DNA of 64,000 nt from Paragyromitra xinjiangensis (lineage: Eukaryota; Ascomycota; Pezizomycetes; Pezizales; Discinaceae): contig JBCAMK010000002.1 in the NCBI GenBank assembly GCA_038503065.1, positions 1,984,001 to 2,048,000 of the forward strand, read 5' to 3'. Positions within the stretch are counted from its first letter, which is position 1. Every line of letters begins with the position of its first letter. This document shows, one piece after another, positions 25,497-39,100 of the stretch. Made by a program: the position numbers and the translations under genes. Under the pieces are notes generated by a model. That model was not told the origin of the DNA and searched no databases. It saw only the letters and a program-made list of their open reading frames with translations.

Positions 25497-27182
25497 TTAC
25501 CACCCAGCAACATGGTATTCATGTAGCCCCTGATCGAAATAGTGATTCCAAGAATTGTTCTTGGAGGTATTTCCTTTGCTCGCGCAGTCGACCCGAGGAA
25601 AATCGTTCAACTTCGTGACATCATGTGCGGTATGACGTCGCTTAAGAACAGCCGCTGCTGTGGTGTTCTTTTGCTGCCTCTCCCAGAGAAGATGTCTTCG
25701 AAGAGATTCAGTCAACTCGGTAGCTAGCATATTTCTTCGGGTAGTGCGGGGCGAAAGAGCAGGAGGATGCATGTTGCTTGTTGTCATGATGATTGGCTTG
25801 GAGCGGGTAATTTCGGTAGTTGGCTTGGAAGTGAGGGGAGACTCTTGTCGGGGTGAATGAGCAAGAGAAGGCCCGGACGGAGAAGTAGTCCTTGACCTCA
25901 AAGCAGGTGTAGATCGAGAACCAGCATTGGCAAGAGCAACTTTCGGTTCATGAAGCATGGTAGAGAGGAGAGAACGTCTTGATGCCAATTGCGGCCGACT
26001 CTCTACTCGCTGGAACAATGTTTGTTCGTTGTAGCTCGATTGCGCGCTATCGGTAGAAGATTCCCAATCATCTGAAGAATCTTCATCCTCAATCGCACTC
26101 TCTGATATTACTTCATCATCTTCAGTGTAGCTCTCTTCCTCGCGAAATGTCCTTGTAGAAACCTCGGATCTGAAAGACGTCCTTTTTTCTGTGTTGTTCC
26201 TCCTCAATCCCTCCGAAAGTTTGCTCTTGTGCAGATGCTGGCCACTGGTGAAACTGTCTTCGCTGTCACTTTCATCATCTGATGCCGACGAGTTTGACGA
26301 GCCGATGATGAACATGGACTTTGCGCGAGTTTTCTTGGGTGTTGGAAGCGACGCTTTGACTGAAACGGTCGACTCTGAGACCAACCCTGAACTTGAACGA
26401 ACCGATGTCGAGATATTCTGCCCAGGTGTAAAACCACGCACCACGCTATGAGCACTGACTTCTGTGGAATAACTGGCTGCAGAGCCGACAGATGTTGCCT
26501 GAGGAGCTGAGGGGGCAGGCGAACACGTTGATGAAGATTGCTTGGGCATCGATGCTTCGACGGCTGTCGAAACATCTGCAGAGGTTACCAGGCTGCGTTT
26601 TGACATCCAGTCATCGGCACCAGATTTGCTCTTATCAAGGTCCTCCATCAATTTCACCAAATGCACCGGTGTCATGTGCTTCTCTTTGCCTCGGTAGCGT
26701 TCAGCCGAATCTGTCCGCAATAAGCAAGAACGTGAAGATTTGATGTTAACAGCGTCGGATCGTGGCTCCTTGAGATCATAGTCCGAAGCAGCTGACTCAA
26801 CACTGGAGGAAAGCTCTGGAAGGTCGGAGTATGTGTCGGAATCCTGTCGTCTAGGTCTTCGTGGTACGGCTGTAACGGCAGTGGGGGTTGTGGTGACGGC
26901 TGCAGCTGCTGTGGAAGCAGGCTCTTCGCAGCAGAAAGTTTCCCGATTCCACACCCTCCAACTCAGATTCTCTAGCCGCCTCCCATTTTCCAATGATTCT
27001 GCACATTTTGAAAAAACTGTTTCGTCTGTCAGCACCCTTTTTTTAAAAGAAACCGCTGGATACGAGTGAATTTTGAACTTACTTGTCCACATGCTGAACA
27101 AATTATCCACATTCCGTGGGTCGACTTTAGCGAGATGGTTGATGTCTAAGGACAACATAGGGCTGGACAGTCGCGAAGGCAT
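25497..27182 (-). CDS. Fungal DUF1752 (AreA N-terminal type) / DUF3295 regulatory protein
   Basis: This is a fungal regulatory protein with the N-terminal block shared with the nitrogen GATA factor AreA and with Mks1-like proteins, but without a GATA zinc finger. Exons 27083-27182 and 25497-27016 give 539 aa. The N-terminal motif reads VDPRNVDNLFSMWTIFSKC then ESLENGRRLENLSWRVWNRE (about residues 15-58). The C-terminal DUF3295-type block reads RRNMLATELTESLRRHLLWE, VLKRRHTAHDVTKL and ends HEYHVAGW. The middle is Ser-rich and acidic with likely phosphorylation sites (SSDDWESSTDSAQSS). The intron at 27017-27082 is 66 bp with no in-frame stop, so unspliced mRNA would insert 22 residues and stay open. 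I start at MPSRLSSPML; the frame is open to an upstream ATG at 27398, but those 72 residues look like leader sequence. A role in nitrogen/TOR or Ras signalling is inferred from relatives only. Confidence 0.86.
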   Translation of the reverse strand: MPSRLSSPMLSLDINHLAKVDPRNVDNLFSMWTSKFKIHSYPAVSFKKRVLTDETVFSKCAESLENGRRLENLSWRVWNRETFCCEEPASTAAAAVTTTPTAVTAVPRRPRRQDSDTYSDLPELSSSVESAASDYDLKEPRSDAVNIKSSRSCLLRTDSAERYRGKEKHMTPVHLVKLMEDLDKSKSGADDWMSKRSLVTSADVSTAVEASMPKQSSSTCSPAPSAPQATSVGSAASYSTEVSAHSVVRGFTPGQNISTSVRSSSGLVSESTVSVKASLPTPKKTRAKSMFIIGSSNSSASDDESDSEDSFTSGQHLHKSKLSEGLRRNNTEKRTSFRSEVSTRTFREEESYTEDDEVISESAIEDEDSSDDWESSTDSAQSSYNEQTLFQRVESRPQLASRRSLLSTMLHEPKVALANAGSRSTPALRSRTTSPSGPSLAHSPRQESPLTSKPTTEITRSKPIIMTTSNMHPPALSPRTTRRNMLATELTESLRRHLLWERQQKNTTAAAVLKRRHTAHDVTKLNDFPRVDCASKGNTSKNNSWNHYFDQGLHEYHVAGW

Positions 27183-30100
27183 CTTCGCGAGCTGTGACGA
27201 CGAAAATAGCGTAGAGCGTTGGGTAGCGGCTGCTGCTAGTGTATCAACGATAGTAGAGTAGCGTAGGGTCGCCTTGTATGTCCGTCTGCCTGTGTGTGGG
27301 TGATGTATGATGGATGGACAGAAAGAATGACACTGCCCAACTTGATACTTCAACTGTTGCGAGGAAAGTAGAAGTGAACAGGTAGGGGGGGAAAGCAATG
27401 GCTAAGTAGGAGAAGACGTTGGCGGTTCAAGTTTGGGGGGGAGCAAGATTATGACAAGGAGTGGGACAGGATGCGAGGGGGTTATAGGCGTTGGCTGGGG
27501 GGGGGTGGACCACAACTCCTGGGGTGTGGGTTTTTTGTGGGTTACGGTAGTGTGGTGGATGCTTGGAGGATCGGATGGGGTGGGGACTGAGCGAAAGCAA
27601 GCGTAGAAGATGTGGGCCAGGCCTGAGACACCACTGGTGCTTGGGCTTACCCGTCGGGCTGTCTTCGGGAGATTGGAAAGATTTGGGCCTAAGGTCAAGA
27701 GGCCGGGGTTACGGTTGCTTGAGCGAAGAAAGTGGGTTTTTTTCCTCTGCCTGTTTTCCACTTTCTGCCCTGTCCGGATTGGTGGACCTCCCTGCCCCGG
27801 AAGAAGGGGTATGGACCTCGCTGACCTTACCAGAACGACGCCATGTACCTACCTAATGTGATTAGGATGGCAAAGAGATTTTTTGGATTGAGTGGGAATA
27901 CACACTTCATCAAACTGCAAATTGAACCAAGAGAACGCGAAGGGATGAGAATGAAATGATGGGGGGGTTGGCCGGATTCCGAACTTGTTTTCGGTCAACG
28001 CAAGGAGTTCTCTTCGCTTTGTGGGGGTTTTGCTGTGTCCAGGCTCTCACTCACAGGAACACACGCTCCTCTCTCGACAAAAAAAACACCGAAAACAAAA
28101 AGGCTCAAGTCGTCCTCGCCCGAACTCCAATGAATCCGTTTGTCCCTCACGCAAAATTATCATGCTTTCCGTTTCTTCGCCCCCTGTCTCCTATGATACA
28201 TACCGGTACTCTCCGACGCCGTCTCCGCTGACCCACCAGACTCTTACGCCTCCCCTCACTCACTCACTCGCTCACTCACTCACTTCGTCAAGTATAACTC
28301 ACATCCTGTGCCCATGTTGTTGTTTCCCTGGCTGTTGCGAAATGGCCGGATAAAAGATGTGGGGTAGCTACATGTATGATACTTTTGTCTGAGTCGCTCG
28401 AGCCCTGCTCCACCCAAACCCTACCTTTTACCCAGAGCATGATGAGCAGCGAAGCCTGGCCACTGGGCAGAGCCCTGATGCCGGGCTAATGGAACGCAGC
28501 GTAGTCCTTCACCTGACACGGATGCAAACGAGGCAACAAGCAAGTACATCCTCTGAACCGCCCTTGCGCTGCGACAGTAACAGATCGCTGGGATACTATC
28601 CCAGCTGGGCCATACTGTTCCCCCCCCCAATTGGCCATTACCTCCATCATCACTACTCAAATCCCCCTCCGCTCTATCCTTATTCCTGCCAGATTGGGCT
28701 ATCCCCCCCCATCTCGGCACTTTGTCCTGCTGCTTCTATATGTGCTCTCTTGATGACGGTTTCGGAATTGCTCCCTGGACCCGAACAGTGACTTTTCTAT
28801 CATCGCAAGAGCCGTTCATCAAAGTGATTTTAGAAACAATAATAATCAATCTCACAATTCAAAGCCTCTTCTTCCAAATCACCGATATTTCCATTGTTAT
28901 CCATGTCATTGTGGCCGCAAAATCCTCAATTCCCCCACACCTGTCAAAGAAACAGCTGCAGCAACCAATGTCGCGATATCAAAGCAAAACATCGCAAATG
29001 AAAGCGAAAGTTTCTTCTTTCTTTTCTTTGTTTACGACTTAGGTCACCTTCTGACAAAGTGGAAACGTCAGACACGAAATGCCCTCTCCATAGATTCCAC
29101 TTTAACACGATCAGCTGCTGACCATCGATTCGCGCCGGCGTAATATCTTCGATTTCCCCACAATAAAGATCACATCTACCATTCGCTTCGATGCTAAAAA
29201 AAAAACAATTATGTTTCGTTCCTACAATGTACCTATGACTGCACAGAAGCCTGTTGGTGGGAAGCGCCAGCTGGCCACCCCCCCGGACCACGTGCAGCTA
29301 TTCAGGGCGCAACGGTACACCATAGGTATCTAGTCCGAAGATGGTGAGCTGCCATCCTTTCGCGATCGGCTGCTTCCGCCACACAGAAAGTCTTGCTGGT
29401 TGTTCGCTCGGAGCCTGGCCGGCAGCGAATTTTCCGATTAAAAATAGCCATCACCAGCAATGAAGACAAAAACAGACCCCTTCATCTCGCAACTAGATAT
29501 TTTTTTTATTCGCCCCATAAAGAGTGACCAAAAGCGTGTAGGATCAACAGCCAACAAAGAGCCTCGACCCTTCCCTAAAAACTCTAGACAAGAATGCTGG
29601 TAACTGCTACATATTAGATGTAGTAGGTGGCGGTTTCAACTATCAGGACAACTCGACTCCGCCTCCGTGACTCCGCCATTGAGTATAGGACCACCTACTC
29701 CGAAGCAAATAAGCTCTTTTTTTCACAGTAATCTGTCAGCGTTACTCTGGACTTCATCAAATTGCTTACCGAACGGTAGTTCGTGACCAGAAAAAATAAA
29801 CTACCGTCGTCACCGTATTATCACATACCAACTGCAACGTTGCACGTAATGCTCCCCGAGCAAGTTCCACGTCTTGTCATGAGGATCATAATTATCAAAG
29901 ATGAAGGGGGGGGATGGCAAATTATTTTATAAAAAAGGTTCGTTGTTTAGGACGCTCACATCTGCTGCCTGTGCCTTGCAAAAAGAGCAAAACTTTCGCC
30001 TAACCACCAAAGGGAGGTTGTTTGCTGGCGCTCGCCTTGATCACGTTCTGACTACGTTATGCTCCAACCCCAAAGCCCCACGCGTGACAGGCTTGAGCCC

Positions 30101-33100
30101 GGCTATTTACCGCGAGTGTTCGGTATTCGAGCCGTTGATCCGTGTGGTGGCTCAACCGTGGTCTGTAGTGGTCTTTAAAGGGTCTCTCCGACATCTCCCG
30201 GGATCGCTGCTGTGCGGCATGCTGGTTTTTTTCAGCCTCTTTACCCCACCGCCTCTTTCCGCTTAGGCAAAATAGGTGCAGCAGGAGGGCACGAGAGTAG
30301 ACATGGCATAGCGCAGCCTTGGCGAGGGTCCCTTTTTCGCGGTGGTCAGGCGGCGTGGGAGGGATTTCTCGCCCACGTTGTCGTAACCCGGGGTTCACTT
30401 CGCGGGGAAAGTTCGGTGAACCTAGAACGCTGCTCTAATGATGTTTGGAATGTTTCGTCGGGTTGCTTTTTCACCACAGGAAAGGTTCCACGTGAGCATA
30501 ATCCTCCGCTTCTGAGACCATTACTCGGTCATAAGGGACCGTGGTCAATCAAACCCAGCGAGGTGTTTACCTCGCAAGTACCGAATGTACCAATGGCAAT
30601 TTACTGTAAACGCCTTCCTTTGTGGTCGTGACAGTGTGACACTCCTCTCTGGCCACATACGTATTCGCTGTTAAGATTTCCGTCCGCAACCTCGCACAGC
30701 GGCGACGTCCTGAGTTGAGGGTTCGTTTCGGAGTCTAGAGAGCATGGGCCGACCTCACGAATAAAACTCCTAGGACTCTAGGAGTGTGGATGTCGCCGTT
30801 TACCTACCTTATCATGTCAAACCCACTGACCTGGTCAATAGGTGACAGCTTCGTGAGAAAAAATTGATGAAAAGCAGGGGGAAAGAAGAGGATTTGCTAG
30901 TTCAACGGCCCGAACCTACAGGTGCAATTTTAAAATAACGGTGCCCAAGCCCTTCCAGAAGGATTTTGACAGGATCCGAATTTTCTCTCGCCTAAGCAGG
31001 CAGGTATCGTGAAATCTCCCCGCTGACGACGGCCCGCATTTGACAAAGACCCGTAACAGTAGGGTAAGCACGTAACGGTGGTGCATGTACTTGCAGCTTT
31101 CTCCCTTGCTTTCGAGTAATTCTCCTTATCGTCGGTACATATATCGCTTCACACGCCCGCCGTTCCGGTTTTACTGATTATGCACCTTTCAAATACCGGG
31201 AGAATCGTAAAATTGCACTTTGCGTACACTTTCAGTGTGTTCCAATTTCGGGTTCTGCATTCCCAATCCTGTTCCATATTATCTTTGCAGTGCCTTTTAC
31301 TCGAAGCCTTCCTGCCTTTTCCGGGTAATTCGTTGCGCAAAGCGATAGACATGTGCCGACGGCCGGGATTCGAGAATTTCCGTGCAGCCTACCTAATCCC
31401 GGATTGTGAAGCGCTAGAGGAGAGTCTCGGTTAAGTGGCGCTTATTGTCTTGCTTGGCTGCCGGTTAAATGGAATGCGTTCAGGGCTCGCTTGTCAACCG
31501 ACAACGTTTACTCTTCGTGTCTGGGAGTCTGGCACAGTGGGACTGGCTGGGACATGCTCTGGACTCGTAACTTATCGTTTACATATCATATATACGTGTA
31601 GCATGCCGGACAGGTAGCAGACCGGGATACATGTATATGTCGGTGGAGTGAAAGGCCGAAAATCGCAGAGACAGAGTCCAGGCGCAAACGAGCTTCTCAG
31701 ATTTCGGTGACGGCTAAAGTTTAAACCAGGTCCTCATTTCCTGCATTCTGGAATGTCGAAAGGGCCGGGAGCGTCTGCACAATTCCCGGGAGGACGGGGA
31801 GAGGTTCCATCACCCGGTGCTTGTAATCACACCTATCGTACATGTACAGGTATTTTTAAGGGGGACCAAAAACGAAACATGCGTGAAATCAAATCAAATC
31901 AAATCTCCACCGCCCGCCCGAAAGTCCGGGGAAAGCGAGAAAGAGTCTCGCCAAAGACCCCAACAACGTCTTCACTCATGTCGTACATTCCTTTCCCACC
32001 TGTTAGTACCCGTATGTACCTACATAATCTTACTGTCGAAGCGTTACGAATCTGCCGCTGCCTTTTAGGCAGCGGTAGATGCTAGTATATTGCGACCCGA
32101 AACACTGGTCAGCGGTACTCGAGGCTCGGATATTAGGGAGCTGATTCGACGGAAGCCTGTGCAAGGTGTGGGAATTAACTGGAAATGCCTAAACGATTGT
32201 CGGGTGTTTGTGTGGGGTACAACACGTTTAACTCATAACAGCAACACCTATAATATAAAGCCCATAACTCATAACCTGGATGTGAAACTGCCGGGTATGA
32301 TGCTCTCCCGTAATAAAACAAAACCGAGGACCTGCTTCCCACCCCCGCGGGCTCCATCACAGATGGATGGCGACGACATTGAGGCTTGAGCACCCCCAAA
32401 AGCATCAAACCTTTCACAAATCTCAGTTTCAGGCAGCAAAATATCCACTGCCTTGGAAAGACAAAAGGAATTTGGTCTAGCCTGCTTTGTCCGTTTCTCC
32501 GATCTGGAAACGCGATTTCTCGATGTCAAGGCCCGTGGAGATGCACTGAGAATCGCAAAACAACACGCTGACACACCCCTGAATATGCGAAGTCAGGTGC
32601 CCAAACTCCCGCAACATACCTGTGGAAACGGGAGTCCCATTCGGTCGGCCACGATCGAGCGATGATGTGCTTTAGAACATCAATTTTTGAATCCACACAA
32701 TCCACACAATTCACGTAGTACATGCTGTCACAGCTCGGGTTGTCGTCTTTGAACTTCCCGAACCTCTCCTGTCAAAATCAGCCTCTGGAAATTTCGAACC
32801 TTCGTACGCCACATATTAGAATGGCCTGAAAAGAAAAGAAAGGAAGGAAAAAAAAACGTGTTTTACCCACAGCATGCGTCAAAGCCCCAGTCCACAATTA
32901 TGTAACGGCAGGCCCTCACTGCAAAGTCCTGATTCAAATAGTTTACTTCCCCACCGTGCATTAGCGAGCCAAATTCTCAAATCAACATTGGCCGTGGGAT
33001 GTTTGATGTCTCAAGAATCGCACATACCCGGGTCAGCATGATTCTTAAGACAACCAGACAGAAGTTTTTCCCCTTCCCCACACATATACTCAGCCGCTAA

Positions 33101-36100
33101 GGAGATGACATCTGATGTGGGGGACCACATCATGGGTTTGCGTGGGATAGGTACAAGTTATGGTACATGGCGGGAAAGCATGGGGGATCAGGGGAAGCCG
33201 AGTTAGCCTCCGCAAAATTCAAGCCATTGCCGTCGGCCGCTGTGCAGGTGTCTATTTTACTCTCTCCGTGCAGATATACATATCGGTTATCGTTGTTTGC
33301 AGTGTGCATCGGCCATGTGCGAAAGGGAGCCTGATACTGGGAAAAAGCAAAGGAGCAAACAAAAAAATTGTGGAGGTGATCCTGTGAGCAGTCGGTATTC
33401 TCGATCTGCGCGATCCGCGCATCGAGATGAGCGTGGAGGTTTCAAACCCAGTTGTTTCCTTAATGACTTCCAAGTTCAATTTGATTCGTGGGTTCCGATG
33501 AAATTTTTTCAATCTGCATCTAATTTTGTTTGAACCTGAGATTGGGCATGCACGTGTTCCCCAAGATATCTAACGCTTACATACAAGCTCATATGTATAA
33601 TGGTGCATTGGTTTAAACCTCTCGCAGAAAAATCGTGATGATCTGCATTGCATTATCGGATAGCCGTTTGCTACGTGTGTTATAATAGAAGTATCGAAAA
33701 CGGACCTGGAAAACCAAGAGGGAAGGAGAAAAGCTTCAAAACCGGTTTAAGCCAAGCTTCAGTAACGCAAATTAAATCACCTGAGCACGAAAAAACTATG
33801 GGGATTGATGATTCCCGTTACTAATTTGATAGGTTCGGAATATAGATGATGAATTTTGAAGTTTTTGACTATGCCATCTATGATCGTGCAGCTTCCTGTT
33901 TCACTAACCTGGGGTACATATATGCAGTATCGATCGTGGGTGAGACGTTCCTGATCAGGTAATAGCTAAAGAGAGATTATCTCCCTCGTTTTTTGTCGTA
34001 CATAGATTTTCCAGGAAGTGTGATAAGTATTCCAGGGTTCCTACCACTTAGGTCAAAAAAACGCCATAGGCAGCCGCACTCAAGCCATATACGAAGCCTT
34101 ACGGTTTCTACCGATAAAAAATTCGATTATTCAACCTTCTAGCGGGTAAACCCGAGGGTAGGGATATTGTTTATTAGAGGAGAGTGGTGCATGTTGATGT
34201 AAATTTTTGGCGCTGCACGCGGATGCGGATATCTCCAGCATCGTTTTGGACCATCTCTAGATTCCATTTGTTCATTATTTTGGTTTTAGAGGGGCATCGC
34301 GCTAGCAAATTGAACTCGGAGCCCATCTCCTGCATGAAAAACTGCTCACCTGAAGCTCTTGTAGTTGGGATCGGTATTTTTGTCAACCCGAAATTTCTCT
34401 CACGACTGGAAAAACAAATGATTGCCAGCGGAACCTGCTCCAGCTCCTGAAAATTTAGTGTTCTATACATAATGGAATTCGTCTGCTCAGTGGGGAAAGG
34501 TTTGTGTGATGAATAAAATCGAGTAGCTGCCTCACAAGATCACAAGCACACATAAGGTCACGCCGAAGTGAAGATTTTCACCCCGCGGGTTTAACATACT
34601 AGGCACCAATGTCTTGTTAGCCAGGCTTCCCTGGCTCCCGAAAATGGACCTATCGAATGTTGTTTTCTGGTCTTTTTCTTTTTTTTGCGTATGCCAGCTG
34701 TCCCCCGTAATTGGTAACTTTGCCAAGACTTCTCAGTACGTTAACCCTAACCCCATGACAGGGAATATCTACGATAACTGAGCCCTGGTGAGGTGCCACC
34801 AATACTATACGGGTATCGATCAATCAGCCGTGCATGGCGTAGAGTACCAAGCCCTAGGTCTCCCGGATCGCCTGATCAGCCGGCCCGTATAATGTCACAA
34901 AGGAAGCGATAATACATGTAGTTTTCTTTCTCCGGGCAATGAGGACGTGTTCGTAGTAAGGTTATCCTAGATTTAGAGAAGGGGGCCAAAGTTACCGTTA
35001 GTTATGGTGGCGATGTTTTTTTTCGGAAGGTAAGAAGGGGCTATAAAAGGACAGGTGAAGGGCCGATGGCTGAAGGACAAGATGAGTGAGACAGTTCTTA
35101 TATTCGATGATAAAGTAGTGGCTGACGAGTGACGTTACATGATGCACGATGTTCGTCCTTGGGAAAACTCCATACTCTTTCTCCTGTCTTTCTAGGTTGC
35201 TTTTTACAGGTGCAAGATTCGGTAGCTTGGGCACATTTGCAGCAATCTGAAAACGAGAGTGGTAGATACATGTATGCGTTTGTGCGCGTAAAGATCGCAT
35301 ACAAAAAAATATCTAGATGTATATATACAAGTGCAGGAGAAAAGGAGGCTCGAGGGAGTGTGCAGGCGGCAGTGTATGTGGTGCAGGAGGCAAATCATGG
35401 CAGCAGCAATACCTACATGTAGCGGGCGAGCGAGGGGCATGAAGCACGCTGGGAAGATACAGGGGACCGGCATATCGGGGTCTATGGAGGCACGCGAGGT
35501 CAATATATCGAGGTCTAAGTAGGCAGCGTATCGAGACCCCTTGAGTGGTGTATCGAAGCTTATGGCATGGTATACATCGCCAAGGCTCTCAGCCCAGCAA
35601 GGAACTGTCACGATCCTGGGTCTAACATGCATATGTCTCTAAAGTAAGAATATGTCTATATCGAAGGTTGTGTTTGTCGGAAATCGGAATGTGCTGTGGT
35701 TAAGATCCTTGCTGCGATTAAAGAGGACAGAGGGAAGATTGTCCATTGAATTGTGTTCGTTATCATGCGTACGGTGCATATCGGTAAACCCAAGTGTATA
35801 CAGTTTTATATACCAAGATCTCGCATAAATCAATATAACTTATAAGACTAGAAGTAATCTAAAACTTAAAGAAATTCGTGCCTAGCTGAGGACTGTCGGG
35901 TCTTATCCGTTCTCAATTTTGCGAGCTCAACGTCGGGGCTTTGGTGAGAGTGGAATTGGTGTTCATGATCCTGAAGACACAGCTTCGCCCGCAAATGAAG
36001 GCTGCAACCGATCATCGCATCTACCCCACAGCCTGTATTTTACAAGGCAGGAGCTAGATATCACTTCTGCGAAAGGAAGATTACGGTCTTTGAAGACTGC

Positions 36101-39100
36101 CCAGATCATTAATCGCATTGAGATTCGTGTACCGATCGGTTGCTTCAATGCCGATACTGGTTCTAGACTCCGTCCATTATAGCCGAACGGAAATACTGTG
36201 AGAGGAGCTCCGCTATCTGGGCAAGTTTAGGAATTATTCGGCAATCCGGAAATCATATCGCCAGGATACGGGATAAACCCAAGTCAGTTTCGCAATTTGA
36301 TATTACTCCGTGGATTGTCCGCGGCCGCGATGCTTCGCATTCCAATACCTTATCCTAATTCGCTTATTTGCAGAGTCTCGGCGCTTTACGCCCCAGGTAT
36401 GTACCTTTCCGAAGCCATAGCCCGAGGCATTTCGCCACGAGAATGAAACAAAACTTAAGGCGAGGTGCATATTGTGCGCTTGTAAACAACGCCCTGCTTA
36501 CCTGAGCGATGTTTATCTTTTAATTCGCATGTTTTTCATTTCCCCGCCTTGGTATTTCATCTTTGGGCTCAACTCGATTTTTTGTGGAGACTTGCATGCA
36601 GCTCGCATATCACGAGGTTAAGAATAACACGACATACCCACATGATGACTGAGGCTGCGCAACGGACAATGACTCTTGAGGTTCTGTAATGGTCAAAGAG
36701 TATGTAATGTTGACTGCATTGAATCATCTCAGTATTTCAGATAAAACTAGGGTTTGAGGCGGGAGTGCTTCTTCGTACGATGCCATCGCGGTTCGTGTTG
36801 CTACCTTGCGGGGTGTATGTAGGTCAAAAAGAAGCAAGTAAGGGAACTTTCCTCGAGGGATTAAAGATTCGTGCATACATGTAGTCACTTATGGTGCTTG
36901 CTTGCTATCACCTGTATGAGATTGAATCGAGAATGGGTTTGTTCTCAAGGTTTGGAGGTGTGTAGTTCGGATCAGACTATAGGAATAATTTCGCCTAATT
37001 GGGCCTAACGGTGGGCCACAATGGTAATTGCCAGATTAATTCGTAGTTTCGCCAATCCGTAAAGTAGAACAAAGCAACGTTTTCAAAGCTGAATATGTAG
37101 AGCTCTGGTATACTTTTATATTCATAGGATATCACTCGAATACAAGGATGTTTTTTTAGACGCCTTTTCCCCGGCTGGAGCGATTTCCCAGACCCCGCAC
37201 AACACAGATTCCGGGTAATCCATATATGCATCACTAATGCGATATAGGGAGTGAGTTAAGTGTCCATGCAAAAATTAGTGGCATGTTCACGCACATCGTG
37301 GATTGCGGGGGAGTCTTGCCCAAACAATCTTTGACACGAAGGAGCCAAGTCTTTGTAAACAGGTTTTTGTCAAAGATACCCCAGGTTTTATAGTCTTTTT
37401 TATTTACCCCTATGGCTAATGGTGGCTTCCGCCAACTCACTGATCGCACGGGTGGCTAATAGAGTTATCAGATGCGAATAATTACGAGGTGCTGCTGGCG
37501 AAGTGAATTTATGATGGTACATAAGCGCTACAGAGATAGCTATAGGCTTGTGGTAGGCTGAAGAGTTTTCTGGCACGGGATTTCGGCCTAAATAAATTGT
37601 ATGCGAAGGACGAGTGATTTTTTATGAGCCGAAAGTACTGGTTTCGGGGGTGGAAATTAAGGAAATAATTATGGCGTCGTGTCTCTCGATATTCACGACA
37701 TCTATTTGCTTCTGTTTATTGCACTATGGGTAGTGTCTACTTGACCGAGTGATGGTCTATGACTGATATACCTTTGTTACGAGCGGCTGTTTAAGAGTCA
37801 ATTGGTCTGGTTTCCATATTTCTTAGCACAAGAGCACGGATCGTGATACCTGATATTCACGGGCTTCCCAGGAATCCGGACAATTCATGCAACCCGGTTG
37901 AAATAAAGATAGAGCGGATGCGATTTTTGTATATTTACCCAATCAAACCGATGCATCCCGGGTCCTACGAGCCGCGCCAGGCTCAATCGGTCGGAAATCT
38001 TGCAATCCGGATATCTGGCTGAAAGTCCATCCGGGCTTAACATTGTTAAGAGGAGGTTGATGCATATTTAGCTTACAGGATGTCCTTCTCATTTGATCCG
38101 GTCGGTTTGTTTTTCTCGGTATGCATAATGCGTATGCGCACATTCTGGGCGAGTTTTGACCTATTAACAATTTTTTTGCAGGAATCGATCTCCCATGGCC
38201 TTGGTAGCTAAATAAGTGGAAATGAATGGGTTTTTGAGTATAGGCAATCGGAGAGAGTATCGATTCGGGTGAGACTATGTATTAGCATCGAGACGTAAGG
38301 CTCGTTTTGCACCAGAGCTCGAGCGTGCAGTTAAAGCTACATGTATTCTAGCTATTAATTCGCTCATCAGAAAAATCTACTGCAATAGATTTTTATGAAT
38401 CAAAGGTGGTGAAATACGATGTGACCAAAATATTTTTCCTGATAAATTGTTAATTGACTACATGTAGGTGATGCGACGTGTTCTGCCATCGAACAATGAG
38501 GATGATGCCATCAAGCCCAAGCTATTCCGTCTGCTTTGGCATATCCTGGGATTGTATTTTCCGTACATGTAGTTGGCATAGCGAATGATGTGAGAATCCC
38601 AGAAACTGAGCTCCTGCTGGCTTTTTTCTTTGAACCCACTGCTTCAGGTTCAGCTGCTGTTCAGACTCTAAACTGTTTTCGCTTCGTTCTATAATGTATG
38701 AAAATAACTCAAAACTCCTAGGGCTAGAGCTTAGGGGCTAAATTAAGGATAGGGAGTTTGGGTGATAAGGCGTGTGCTCTGCGCCCACTCTAGGCTTAGT
38801 GTTCAGGTAATATAATTATAATACCTGTATCTCAAAATAGTCCTGTCATAATATTAATCTCAACGCGCAGAAAGAGCTTTGCTTTGATCAATTCTGTCGT
38901 ATCCTTTTGATAATTATTTTTAGAATGCACCGTCCTTCAACTTTTAGATGTTATATGAATGTCTTTTTTTGAATCGCTAATGGCCCAGACAACGGGAAAA
39001 TAGGGTCATTCAAACATAGGAACGAAGCAGGAAATTCAAATGGGCTAGAGGCAAATGCCGTTATCATAATTGTTTCCGTTGTCTTTGGGTAACTCGCTCT

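Noticed and set aside
29901..30631. Pair of overlapping frames in the desert
   Set aside because: No domain or splice logic; compatible with chance in GC-balanced DNA.
34741..34760. Telomere-like CCCTAACCCC
   Set aside because: Only about two imperfect units, interior, no longer array.
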